Shown here: positions 15,620 to 23,496 of the stretch, piece after piece
How positions within the stretch are numbered: position 1 is the stretch's first letter
Layout of the letters: each line of letters starts with the position of its first letter
Origin: Alkalibaculum bacchi
GTDB lineage: Bacteria > Bacillota > Clostridia > Eubacteriales > Alkalibacteraceae
Assembly: GCF_937875145.1 (NCBI RefSeq)
Contig: NZ_CALNCS010000085.1
Location: 1 to 32,020 of the forward strand
Reading direction: 5' to 3'
Length of the DNA: 32,020 nt
Made by a program: the position numbers and the translations under genes
Notes under the pieces: model-generated
Seen by the model: only the letters and a program-made list of their open reading frames with translations
Told to the model about the DNA's origin: nothing
Database searches by the model: none

Positions 15620-16261
15620 CTACTCATTCCCGATTTGTACCATGACTTTGGTAATCGTTGTTTTTGAGATTTTCCCAATGACCTTTAGATGGACTACTGA
15701 ATTGTCAGAGATTACTTTTTCAACAACAGGAAGTGAATCTACTTCATGAAGAATTAACTTTTGCGCTGCATCAAAGACAGATTCGTGCGTCTCTGCATAT
15801 ACAATATTAGGCATTCTCGTCATGATCATAGCGACAGGTAATGTTTTGATGTCGTTTGTTCCTATGGTAACTTTTATAAAATCTTTTCTTGAAACAATTC
15901 CAGATAAATATCCATTGTATTGAACAAATATATTTCCTGTATCTTCTAAAAACATAGTTACTATAGCGTCATATACTGTGGTTTCTTCTGATACAACCAC
16001 TGGATGTGTTTTTACATCCATTACATTTAAATTCTTAATGAAACTTCCCATAACACTAAGTAAAGATTTGCCTGAATAAAAATATCCCACTTTTGGTCTT
16101 GCTTCTAGTATGCCAATCATAGTTAGAACAGTTAAGTCTGGCCTTAAAGTCGCTCGAGTTAATCCAAGCTTCTCTGCAATTTGTTCACTAGTAATTGGTT
16201 GATCTGCTTTTACAATTTCCATTATTTCCATTTGCCGTTTTGAAAGTTGGATAAAGTCCAC
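15620..16261 (-). CDS. ccpN: CcpN-like transcriptional repressor (HTH + two CBS domains)
   Basis: A 213-residue DNA-binding regulator: N-terminal winged helix (LSKRQMEIMEIVK, then ITSEQIAEKLGLTRATLRPD, residues about 5-60) and two CBS domains (about 80-137 and 145-205) that bind adenine nucleotides. In Bacillus subtilis CcpN (212 residues) represses gluconeogenic genes in the presence of glucose and its gene also precedes the DUF299 gene. The frame is open 90 codons further upstream, but those codons are two copies of an intergenic repeat, so the GTG at 16259-16261 is taken as start; this gives the family's length. Its ribosome site (AGGGGG) directly abuts the GTG, which is unusually tight. 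A palindrome matching CcpN sites covers its promoter. Confidence 0.9.
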   Translation of the reverse strand: MDFIQLSKRQMEIMEIVKADQPITSEQIAEKLGLTRATLRPDLTVLTMIGILEARPKVGYFYSGKSLLSVMGSFIKNLNVMDVKTHPVVVSEETTVYDAIVTMFLEDTGNIFVQYNGYLSGIVSRKDFIKVTIGTNDIKTLPVAMIMTRMPNIVYAETHESVFDAAQKLILHEVDSLPVVEKVISDNSVVHLKVIGKISKTTITKVMVQIGNE

Positions 16262-16288
16262 CCCCTGATGATATAGTATTGGGAAGCT

Positions 16289-16364
16289 AGCACTGCAGAA
16301 ATTTGATACACAAATTCCTGGAGTCGCGCCACTCACTAAATGAAAGTCTACGCTTTCATTTAGG
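16289..16364 (-). repeat. Intergenic direct repeat, copy 1, in the ccpN leader
   Basis: About 76 bases, roughly three-quarters identical to copy 2 at 16395-16472. It contains an internal inverted repeat (AAATGAAAG/CTTTCATTT) and a GAGTGGCGCGACTCC core. Confidence 0.75.
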
Positions 16365-16394
16365 TACATATATAATTTTTCAGCCAAATTAGCA

Positions 16395-16472
16395 AGTGCA
16401 CTCCTAAAATTTGATATACAAGTTTTGGGAGTCGTGCCACTCGCCAAATGAAAGCTTACGCTTTCGCTTAGC
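16395..16472 (-). repeat. Intergenic direct repeat, copy 2, in the ccpN leader
   Basis: Second copy of the element at 16289-16364, same orientation, 30 bases apart. The core TTTCATTTGGCGAGTGGCAC resembles a plus-strand sequence at 30128-30148 (CATTTGGCGA, then GGCGCGA), which suggests a dispersed family. Confidence 0.75.
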
Positions 16473-16490
16473 TCGTTGGTTAACGCAAAA

Positions 16491-16532
16491 TATGTTACAC
16501 TTATTATGATTTCCATAATAAAGTATAACATA
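16491..16532. promoter_or_regulatory. CcpN-type operator palindrome over the ccpN promoter
   Basis: Near-perfect inverted repeat, arms 16492-16508 (ATGTTACACTTATTATG) and 16514-16531 separated by five bases. The minus strand reads TATGTTATACT (16522-16532), a full match to the CcpN consensus TRTGHYATAYW as I recall it; the opposite arm (plus strand, 16491-16501) reads TATGTTACACT, one mismatch. The minus-strand site contains an extended -10 (TGTTATACT, -10 at 16522-16527). This points to autorepression of the ccpN-PDRP-ppdK operon. Confidence 0.65.
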
Positions 16533-16559
16533 TTTGAGGTATTATTTGCATTTATTTTT

Positions 16560-17948
16560 TTAAAATTCCATCTTTTTCTCTAAGAAACTTTTCAATTCTG
16601 TTATACTAATTCGTATTTGTTCCATCGTGTCTCTATCTCTTATGGTTACTGTGTTATCTTCTAAAGTGTCAAAATCAATAGTTATACAATAAGGTGTGCC
16701 TATTTCATCTTGCCTTCTGTATCTTTTACCTATACTACCAGCCTCATCGTAGTCTACCATCATATATTTAGAAAGTTCACTGTAAACTTCGCCAGCTTTA
16801 TCCTTTAGTTTCTTCGTTAGAGGAAGTACGCAAGCTTTAAAAGGTGCAAGGAATGGGTGTAATTGTAATACAGTTCTCTTATCCTTATCATCCAGTTCTT
16901 CTTCTTTAAATGCATTGCATAAGAAAGCAAGTAATACTCGATCTACACCTAGTGAAGGTTCTATACAATAAGGTACATATTTTTGATTTGTCATTGGATC
17001 TGTGTACATAATTTCTTTTCCTGAATGGCTGCCATGTTGTTTTAAGTCAAAATCCGTACGGTCTGCGATGCCCCAAAGTTCACCCCAACCGAATGGGAAT
17101 CTGAATTCAATATCACTTGTCGCATTGCTATAGTGGGACAATTCTTCTGCTGAATGGTCTCTTACTCGAATGCTTTCTTCTTCCATTCCTAAATCTGATA
17201 ACCATTTTAAGCAATGATTCTTCCAATAATCAAACCATTCCATGTCCTCTCCTGGTGCGCAGAAGAACTCTAATTCCATTTGCTCAAATTCTCTAGTTCT
17301 AAAAATAAAATTACCTGGTGTAATTTCATTTCTAAAGGATTTACCTATTTGCGCTATACCAAAAGGAACTTTCTTTCTAGTAGTTCTTTGTACATTGCTA
17401 AAGTTCACAAAAATTCCTTGAGCTGTTTCTGGTCTTAAGTAAATTTCACTTGAAGAGTCTTCTGTAACACCTTGGAAAGTCTTAAACATCAAATTAAATT
17501 GTCGTATATCTGTATAGCTTAATGATCCACAGTTAGGACATTTGATCTCGTGTTCTAAGATATAGTCTTTCATTTGATCGTTGCTCCAGCCATCCACAAC
17601 TGCCTCTTCGCCCTTTTCAAATAGATAATCTTCAATAAGTTTATCCGCTCTATATCTTGTCTTACACTCTTTACAATCCATAAGTGGGTCATTAAAGCCA
17701 CCTACATGACCAGAAGCCACCCAAACTTGAGGATTCATTAAAATAGCAGTATCTAATCCTACATTATATGGAGATTCTTGCACAAACTTTTTCCACCATG
17801 CTTTTTTTACATTGTTTTTAATTTCTACGCCAAGTGGACCATAATCCCAGCTATTCGCTAAACCTCCGTATATTTCCGAACCAGGAAATACAATACCTCT
17901 CATCTTGCAAATACTTACAATTTCACTAATCTCTAGTTGCTTACTCAT
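16560..17948 (-). CDS. glyS: Glycyl-tRNA synthetase (single-chain, class II)
   Basis: A 462-residue class II synthetase of the dimeric, eukaryote/archaeal-like type that charges tRNA-Gly, of the usual length. Seen are KMRGIVFPGSEIYGG at the N-terminus, zinc-type pairs CKEC and CPNC in the insertion domain, motif 2 (FRNEITPGNFIFRTREFEQ) and the motif-3 region EPSLGVDRVLLAFL, followed by the anticodon-binding domain. The frame stays open 33 codons upstream, but ATG 17946-17948 has AGGAGG at ideal spacing and the upstream codons are repeat sequence. Expression is controlled by the T-box at 18126-18316. Confidence 0.97.
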   Translation of the reverse strand: MSKQLEISEIVSICKMRGIVFPGSEIYGGLANSWDYGPLGVEIKNNVKKAWWKKFVQESPYNVGLDTAILMNPQVWVASGHVGGFNDPLMDCKECKTRYRADKLIEDYLFEKGEEAVVDGWSNDQMKDYILEHEIKCPNCGSLSYTDIRQFNLMFKTFQGVTEDSSSEIYLRPETAQGIFVNFSNVQRTTRKKVPFGIAQIGKSFRNEITPGNFIFRTREFEQMELEFFCAPGEDMEWFDYWKNHCLKWLSDLGMEEESIRVRDHSAEELSHYSNATSDIEFRFPFGWGELWGIADRTDFDLKQHGSHSGKEIMYTDPMTNQKYVPYCIEPSLGVDRVLLAFLCNAFKEEELDDKDKRTVLQLHPFLAPFKACVLPLTKKLKDKAGEVYSELSKYMMVDYDEAGSIGKRYRRQDEIGTPYCITIDFDTLEDNTVTIRDRDTMEQIRISITELKSFLEKKMEF

Positions 17949-18125
17949 TATTTTCCTCCTATTTTTGATATGTGAAAAGCTAAAGGCAGAAAGCGAAAAA
18001 GATAGCTTTCCTTTAGGCGAGTACAGTTTTGCTGACCATCTGACCACCCTTTACTTTTACGCTACACTCTGTAATCAGTTGAATCCTGCGAAAACCTTGT
18101 TTTCGCTTGGCTTCTATTATCACGC

Positions 18126-18316
18126 AAAAAATCCCTTGCTTCATCAGCAAGGGACGATTATTACCGCGGTTCCACCCTATTTGGTACAGTTACCCAACTT
18201 TTTTATTTATGCTCCAAAGCTCCCTTCACATGGTTCCATAATGGAGCTTACACCATTCTCCACTCGCTAGATACTTTCCCAAGTTACTCTTCTTCGTCAT
18301 TGCATATATTCATTTA
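18126..18316 (-). ncRNA. T-box riboswitch (glycyl) with terminator, upstream of glyS
   Basis: Minus-strand leader with the hallmark T-box AGGGTGGAACCGCGG (18164-18178), then a terminator stem TCCCTTGCT/AGCAAGGGA (18132-18140 and 18146-18154) ending in T6 (18126-18131). The Stem I parts AGAGTAA, AGCGAG and GGTGTAAGCTCC lie at about 18225-18300. Uncharged tRNA-Gly would bind and stabilise the antiterminator, raising glyS expression. Glycine specificity comes from the downstream gene; I did not resolve the specifier codon with confidence. The 5' end is approximate. Confidence 0.92.
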
Positions 18317-18328
18317 TCTATAACTAAT

Positions 18329-18357
18329 AAATTACTAAATTACTGGGTTAATGTCAA
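18329..18357 (-). promoter_or_regulatory. Probable promoter of the T-box/glyS unit
   Basis: Minus strand TTGACA (18352-18357), 17 bases, TAATTT (18329-18334). The -35 is consensus, the -10 is weak. Confidence 0.5.
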
Positions 18358-18493
18358 GGGAAACTTTTGTTTAACCACCAACTACTAGCAACCAGTGCTT
18401 TAGAGCCAAGTCTTACAGACAAAGATTTTTTGCATCTAAAGGATGACTAAACAGGAGCTAGGTTAAAAGTAGCGCTTTTTTGGTACATAAAAG

Positions 18494-19030
18494 TTAGCGA
18501 TCTAATATATCCTTTATTGTCTTTTCAACTTTGTCGCTTGCATTTCTCAGTGTATCATTTACATTTACGACTACATCGCCTTTTCGTTCTACTTGTATGG
18601 TACAATCTGTAGCAATCGCTGCAATTCCTGCTATAACGGATAGATAGGGTATTAACACAACGCCTATTGCTGCTGCATTAACAGGAATATTTAAGACTAC
18701 TTCATCCTTCTTTTTAACCGTAAGCTTTGTTACATTACCTTCTTTTAAAAGCTTCTTAATAAGCTTTAAAATATCCTTACCCTTAGCAGTATACTCTTCT
18801 TTGTGGTTTGTCTTTTCTTCGTCCTGTTTTTGATTCTCTTCTTGATCTTCTTTTTGGGATTCTTCCTTCTCTACTAAGACAATATTGATGGGTTGCGCAT
18901 TTTTCTTTCTTAAAAACTGCAATGCAACCTCATAGTCGCCATTGGCTTCAGCAAGAGCTTCAATAGCCTCAGCAGTAGTACAATTGGTTTCTTCGATGAG
19001 TTTATTGGCAATTTCCGTAATAGAACTCAT
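18494..19030 (-). CDS. DUF4342 domain protein with UBA-like N-terminus
   Basis: A 178-residue protein in three parts. Residues 1-45 form a UBA/EF-Ts-like helical module (EIANKLIEETNCTTAEAIEA, then ANGDYEVALQFL); residues about 50-80 are a highly charged Glu/Gln/Lys linker; residues about 85-165 are the DUF4342-type domain (LIKKLLKEGNVTKLTVKKKD, LNIPVNAA) containing a hydrophobic stretch (about 115-140, VVLIPYLSVIAGIAAIA) that may insert in the membrane. ATG at 19028-19030 with GGAGGTGG upstream; the frame extends upstream without a ribosome site. It lies between recO and the T-box/glyS unit. Function unknown. Confidence 0.85.
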   Translation of the reverse strand: MSSITEIANKLIEETNCTTAEAIEALAEANGDYEVALQFLRKKNAQPINIVLVEKEESQKEDQEENQKQDEEKTNHKEEYTAKGKDILKLIKKLLKEGNVTKLTVKKKDEVVLNIPVNAAAIGVVLIPYLSVIAGIAAIATDCTIQVERKGDVVVNVNDTLRNASDKVEKTIKDILDR

Positions 19031-19284
19031 ATTACCACCTCCGTTTTTAGTTCTAAATTCTAAGTAAAATCGTCGAGTCACTACTTTAGGGTTACGTGCC
19101 ATCCGTGCACAATTAATACTTGAAAATTATCTATCTCGCTCAAAGGCAAGTTATGTTTCTACTTTCTTCATTCCACTTTTGGCTATTAGGTCCTGGCTTT
19201 TGCTAATCACCTGCGAGTAATATCAATCGATTTGTAGCAACTGCAAGGAGCTACAAGCCTGTAACCTACGACGATCACCTTATT

Positions 19285-20019
19285 TCATATTGTCTCCAGA
19301 AACTCAAAACAATACAGTTTTTTATCGATGTGATATACAATATAATCATTCATTAGTTTGATTAAGTACTTCATCAGCTCTTCATTAAATATTAACGAAC
19401 TAATTTTTGTAATGTCATAGTATAGAATTGTCTTTAGTATTTCAAGACCGTCTCTGCTAATTTTTCTTTCAAACGTACTGTTACCTTTACATTTGGGGCA
19501 AATCAGACCACCAGATTTTTTTGAAAAATAGTATTCCTCGTATTCCTTAGTACATCGGCTACAATGATTTAAATGAGGGGCATAACCTAAAAATCCCACA
19601 AATTTTAATTGAAAAGATAATAGTACTGTCCTTATATCTCTGGTCTTATCACTTGCCAATAAACTGAGGGTATGGAGTAGTAAGCTGAGGATTCTTTCGT
19701 CTTTTTGACTTTCTAAAAAGGTTGCATTAATCATCTCTATTATATATGTAGCGGAATAGAGTTTTTCAAGACTGTTTCTCAACTTATAAAAAGATTCAAT
19801 TAGCTCTGATTGGCTTAAATAACCCAACGATTTTCCAGGGTAGTAAACAAAGTTTGAGTAGCAAAACAATTGTGTTGTACCTGTATATTGACTTTTAAGT
19901 TTCTTTGCGCCTTTTGCAATGGCCTGAATCTTTCCTTTTTCCTTTGTGAAAATGGTTACAATTACATCGTTATCACTTAGGTCTGTTCTTTTTATTACTA
20001 CGCCAGAGACTTTTTCCAT
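19285..20019 (-). CDS. recO: DNA repair protein RecO
   Basis: A 244-residue recombination mediator that loads RecA onto SSB-coated single-stranded DNA in the RecFOR pathway. An N-terminal OB fold (about 1-80; VVIKRTDLSDNDVIVTIFT, GKIQAIAKGAKK) is followed by a helical domain with a four-Cys zinc site, C153-x2-C156 and C174-x2-C177. Length is typical. ATG start nine bases past the era stop, so the two are cotranscribed. Last gene of the housekeeping run before the DUF4342 gene. Confidence 0.95.
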   Translation of the reverse strand: MEKVSGVVIKRTDLSDNDVIVTIFTKEKGKIQAIAKGAKKLKSQYTGTTQLFCYSNFVYYPGKSLGYLSQSELIESFYKLRNSLEKLYSATYIIEMINATFLESQKDERILSLLLHTLSLLASDKTRDIRTVLLSFQLKFVGFLGYAPHLNHCSRCTKEYEEYYFSKKSGGLICPKCKGNSTFERKISRDGLEILKTILYYDITKISSLIFNEELMKYLIKLMNDYIVYHIDKKLYCFEFLETI

Positions 20020-20028
20020 TGCATTCCT

Positions 20029-20919
20029 CTATTTCCTATACCCTAAATCTCTCAGGTCAAAGTCTTTATCTCTCCAATCTGCGCGTATTTTTACCCAAAG
20101 TTGCAGGTTTACTTTGCACCCTAATAGATTTTCAATATCTTGTCGGGCACGAGTACCAATTTTCTTTAGCATTTTACCCTCCTTACCTATTATAATCCCC
20201 TTATGGCTTTTTCGTTCACAATAAATGTTAACTTCTATATCATATAATTCTCCACTTTTTCTTTCCTTCATGCTCATGACCTCCACAGCTATACCATGGG
20301 GCACTTCATCTTTAAGAAATTGTAGGGCTTTTTCACGAACAAATTCTGCGACGATAATTTTTTCGGGTTGTTCCGTTATCGTATCTTCTGGAAAATATTG
20401 AGGGCCCTCTGGGATGTATTTGTATATGAGATTTAATAAAGTATCCACATTTTTTCCATTCATTGCAGAGATCGGCACAATCTCATCAAAATGATACTCC
20501 TTAAGTTCATCAATTTTACCAAGAAGCTCTTCTTGGTTCATCTTGTCCATCTTATTGATTACTAAAATCTTCTTTGTTTTAAGATCTTTTAAGATATTGA
20601 CGATATATTGGTCCCCTGGTCCCATTTTTCCTGGTTCATCTATAAGAAAAAGCACGACATCCACTTCTTTTAATGTAGAGGTAGCTACATCCATCATATA
20701 ATCGCCTAATTTATTTTTAGGTTTGTGCATACCTGGTGTATCGATGAAAACCATCTGATAATCTTCTGTAGTGTGTACGCACCGAATAGTATTTCTCGTA
20801 GTCTGAGGCTTTGACGACATAATAGCCATCTTCTCCCCAATGATATGATTAAGTAATGTAGATTTCCCTACATTAGGACGTCCAATAATGGTTATAAAAC
20901 CTGATTTAAATTTATTCAT
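20029..20919 (-). CDS. era: GTPase Era
   Basis: A 296-residue essential GTPase that binds the 3' end of 16S rRNA in 30S assembly. G1 GRPNVGKS (13-20), TTRNT (40-44), DTPG (60-63) and NKMD (122-125); the C-terminal KH domain has GIIIGKEGKMLKKIG. The true start is ATG 20917-20919 with GGAGG upstream; the long open extension before it is intergenic repeat sequence. A neighbour of cdd, ybeY and recO as in most Firmicutes. Confidence 0.97.
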   Translation of the reverse strand: MNKFKSGFITIIGRPNVGKSTLLNHIIGEKMAIMSSKPQTTRNTIRCVHTTEDYQMVFIDTPGMHKPKNKLGDYMMDVATSTLKEVDVVLFLIDEPGKMGPGDQYIVNILKDLKTKKILVINKMDKMNQEELLGKIDELKEYHFDEIVPISAMNGKNVDTLLNLIYKYIPEGPQYFPEDTITEQPEKIIVAEFVREKALQFLKDEVPHGIAVEVMSMKERKSGELYDIEVNIYCERKSHKGIIIGKEGKMLKKIGTRARQDIENLLGCKVNLQLWVKIRADWRDKDFDLRDLGYRK

Positions 20920-21001
20920 ATATTCCTCCGTTTGGTTTCTAATTTCTATGTTCTCAATTCTTCGTAAAAACAAGGTGGTCAATTGGTAAACAAAAGCATA
21001 T

Positions 21002-21017
21002 CTCGCCTTTAGGCGAG
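21002..21017. repeat. Short palindrome CTCGCC-ttta-GGCGAG upstream of era
   Basis: Perfect 6-bp inverted repeat in the cdd-era gap. The TTTAGGCGAGT portion recurs upstream of glyS (18012-18022). Part of the degenerate intergenic repeat family. Confidence 0.6.
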
Positions 21018-21065
21018 TTGATTTTCTACTTTCCGCATTTTGTCTTTCCTGCCCAACCAATCCTA

Positions 21066-21467
21066 CTAGTCAAGCAAAGTCTCTTTAGAAAAGCTATTAG
21101 GCAACAATTCCTTGATGGAACTCATCCTAGTTTCACCCTTATTATTGACTAGTAGGATATCAACTTCTGTTCCAAATTCACAAATCACTTGTCTACATAT
21201 TCCACATGGGTAGGTAAAGTCTTCTTCATCTGATGTAATAGCAATAGCTTTTATAGACTTTACTCCTTCAGATACACCCTTAAAAATAGCCGTTCTCTCC
21301 GCGCAATTGGTCGCTCCATAGGATACATTTTCAATATTGCATCCTTTAAATATCTGCCCATCTTCAGAAAGTATTGCAGCACCTACTCTAAAAAGTGAAT
21401 AAGGTGAATAAGAAAATTTCTTCGCAGCAATAGCTGCCTCTATAAGTTCTGCGTACTGTTCGTTCAT
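21066..21467 (-). CDS. cdd: Cytidine deaminase
   Basis: A 133-residue zinc enzyme converting cytidine/deoxycytidine to uridine/deoxyuridine in pyrimidine salvage. Catalytic motifs: C55-A-E57 (Glu57 proton shuttle) and P-C88-G-I-C91, giving the three-Cys zinc site of the short tetrameric type. SYSPYSLFRVGAA and GCNIENVSYG are family signatures. The start chosen is ATG 21465-21467, because AGGAG directly abuts the alternative ATG two codons earlier; the further open upstream sequence resembles intergenic repeats. Confidence 0.96.
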   Translation of the reverse strand: MNEQYAELIEAAIAAKKFSYSPYSLFRVGAAILSEDGQIFKGCNIENVSYGATNCAERTAIFKGVSEGVKSIKAIAITSDEEDFTYPCGICRQVICEFGTEVDILLVNNKGETRMSSIKELLPNSFSKETLLD

Positions 21468-21614
21468 GTACATCTCCTCGCTTTGCATATGAAAAAAATG
21501 ACTTTCCGCTCTATAATTATTATCAAAAATTAGGTAATCAGACACTACAATTGGTTGGATATAAAAAAAATTACTTTCTGTTTTTCGCATTTAAGGTTTT
21601 CCCATCCAACCGTT

Positions 21615-21965
21615 TCACATAAATAATTTTGAATAAAACAACAAAATCCCTATAATAACTGAAAACACTGCACTTATAAGTACTGCCCCAGCTGCTACAT
21701 CTTTGGCGATTTTTGCGAGAACTCTATATTCTTCTGTAACTAAATCGATTGTCTTTTCTAAAGCTGTATTGATCATTTCTCCTGTAATAACCATATTTAT
21801 GGTCAAAAACAAAATACACCATTCTAATAAATTCAGTTTAAGGTAAATCCCTAGAAGGAGCACTATTATTCCTATTGCAAAATGAACTTTTATATTTCTT
21901 TGAGTCGTAAACGCATATTGAATACCTTGAAAGGCGTATTTAAAACTAGATATTAATTTTTTCAT
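21615..21965 (-). CDS. dgkA: Diacylglycerol/undecaprenol kinase family membrane protein
   Basis: A 116-residue membrane protein with three hydrophobic helices. The conserved catalytic segment ITGEMINTALEKTIDL carries the metal-binding Glu. The Gram-positive members mainly phosphorylate undecaprenol, recycling the cell-wall lipid carrier. It is 11 bases downstream of ybeY. The ribosome site is weak (GTTGGTG), so expression may rely on coupling to ybeY. Confidence 0.93.
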   Translation of the reverse strand: MKKLISSFKYAFQGIQYAFTTQRNIKVHFAIGIIVLLLGIYLKLNLLEWCILFLTINMVITGEMINTALEKTIDLVTEEYRVLAKIAKDVAAGAVLISAVFSVIIGILLFYSKLFM

Positions 21966-21976
21966 ATATACACCAA

Positions 21977-22426
21977 CTAACAGATATTTAGGTTTTTAAT
22001 TACTTCTTTCTCTTTTCCCCTCATAATTTGCTTGTCCTCTTCTTCCATATGATCATAACCTAAAAGGTGAAACATACTATGAATGGTAAGGTAACATAAT
22101 TCTCTTTCAAAACTATGCCTATACTCTATGGCCTGTTCTTGTGCTTTGGGAATAGAGATGACAATATCCCCTAAAAGAATCATCTCTTGATCTAAGTCAT
22201 CATCATCTTCAACCATAGGAAAAGAAAGCACATCAGTAGGCGAGTCCTTTTCTCTATACTGTTTATTTAATTGATGAATTTCTTCATTACCTACTAAAGA
22301 TAAACTAATCTCCACATTAGTAGGAAATTCCTCTACCTTCAAACACTCGCGAGCACATTTTTCTAATTTGGCAACAAGCTCTTCTTCTATTTCAATATGG
22401 TATCTATTATCGATAAATAATTCCAT
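21977..22426 (-). CDS. ybeY: Endoribonuclease YbeY
   Basis: A 149-residue zinc-dependent endoribonuclease for 16S rRNA 3'-end maturation and ribosome quality control. The metal site H116-x3-H120-x5-H126 in HSMFHLLGYDH and the DVLSFP motif (65-70) are intact. Normal family length. It follows phoH, the usual partner, after an 83-base gap holding a palindromic repeat. Confidence 0.96.
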   Translation of the reverse strand: MELFIDNRYHIEIEEELVAKLEKCARECLKVEEFPTNVEISLSLVGNEEIHQLNKQYREKDSPTDVLSFPMVEDDDDLDQEMILLGDIVISIPKAQEQAIEYRHSFERELCYLTIHSMFHLLGYDHMEEEDKQIMRGKEKEVIKNLNIC

Positions 22427-22471
22427 TAATCCTCCATGTTCGTTCTAAGTTCTATATTGTAAGTAAAACTT

Positions 22472-22488
22472 TGCCACCATTGGTGGCA
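22472..22488. repeat. Palindrome TGCCACC-att-GGTGGCA upstream of ybeY
   Basis: Perfect 7-bp inverted repeat in the phoH-ybeY gap, followed by GTTTTGCTGACCA, which also occurs upstream of glyS near 18025. No T-run, so probably not a terminator. Confidence 0.6.
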
Positions 22489-22509
22489 TATATGGTTTTG
22501 CTGACCACA

Positions 22510-23472
22510 TTAAAGATGTTCCGTATCATATTTATCATAGGCTTCTATGATTTTCTGAACAATTCGGTGTCTTACTACGTCGTCCTTTGTTAAGTAGATA
22601 AAGTCGATACCCTTAATATCTTTTAGGATTTTTTCTGCTTTTGTCAGACCGGAAACTTTGCCCATAGGCAGGTCAACTTGAGTAATATCTCCTGTTATGA
22701 TTACTTTTGAACCAAAGCCCATACGAGTTAAGAACATCTTCATTTGCTCTGGCGTTGTATTTTGAGCCTCATCTAATATAATAAAGGAATCGTCTAGAGT
22801 TCTCCCTCTCATATACGCCAATGGAGCTACTTCGATTAATCCTTTTTCTCTAAAACGAGTATAGGCTTCTGCGCCAATCAAATCATACAATGCATCGTAT
22901 AATGGTCTTAGATATGGGTCTACTTTATCCTGTAAGTCTCCTGGCAAGAAGCCGAGTTTTTCTCCAGCTTCTACTGCTGGACGAGTTAAGATGATTCTAC
23001 TGACTTCTTCTCTTTTAAAGGCCTTTACAGCCATAGCCATGGCAAGGTAAGTCTTACCTGTACCAGCTGGTCCAATCCCAAAAACAATTTCATTTTTTTC
23101 TATGGATTTAATATATTTTTTTTGTCCTAAAGTCTTACAGCGAATTTGCTTCCCTTTATGAGTATAGCAAATAATATCGCTCAATTTATCATAATCATTT
23201 TCATGATCTTTTTTTACTAGTTCAATAATATAAGATACCTTTTGAGAGTCGATTGGGCCGCTATCTTTAATGGTTTGCACCATTTTATCAATGGCTCGTT
23301 TAGCATTCTCGGTATTCTTCTGCTCACCAACAATTTTGAGATCTCCATCTCTAAATACAAGGTGTACATTCATTTGTTCTTCAATTATTTTTTGGTTTTC
23401 ATCGTATTGGCCTAGCAATTTCATTAGTAGTTCCCCATCTTCAATGGTCATACTTATTGTATAATCTGACAA
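22510..23472 (-). CDS. phoH: PhoH family ATPase
   Basis: A 320-residue cytosolic RNA-associated ATPase: an N-terminal KH-like part (about 1-75), Walker A GPAGTGKT (134-141), and the Walker-B-like IILDEAQNTTPEQMK followed by ITGDITQVDLP. TTG start at 23470-23472 with AAGGAGG upstream. In Firmicutes it sits between yqfD and ybeY, as here, and is thought to act in RNA metabolism; its substrate is not defined. Confidence 0.95.
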   Translation of the reverse strand: MSDYTISMTIEDGELLMKLLGQYDENQKIIEEQMNVHLVFRDGDLKIVGEQKNTENAKRAIDKMVQTIKDSGPIDSQKVSYIIELVKKDHENDYDKLSDIICYTHKGKQIRCKTLGQKKYIKSIEKNEIVFGIGPAGTGKTYLAMAMAVKAFKREEVSRIILTRPAVEAGEKLGFLPGDLQDKVDPYLRPLYDALYDLIGAEAYTRFREKGLIEVAPLAYMRGRTLDDSFIILDEAQNTTPEQMKMFLTRMGFGSKVIITGDITQVDLPMGKVSGLTKAEKILKDIKGIDFIYLTKDDVVRHRIVQKIIEAYDKYDTEHL

Positions 23473-23496
23473 AAAGTGATTCCTCCTTAGTGTGTT

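Noticed and set aside
16262..16531. N-terminal extension of CcpN by 90 residues in the same open frame
   Set aside because: The extension encodes two copies of a DNA repeat, overlaps the predicted promoter and operator, and makes the protein far longer than its family.
20920..21060. N-terminal extension of Era, and likewise of glyS, cdd and the PPDK regulatory protein
   Set aside because: Good AGGAGG-type sites sit at the internal ATGs, family lengths fit those starts, and the extra codons are intergenic sequence.
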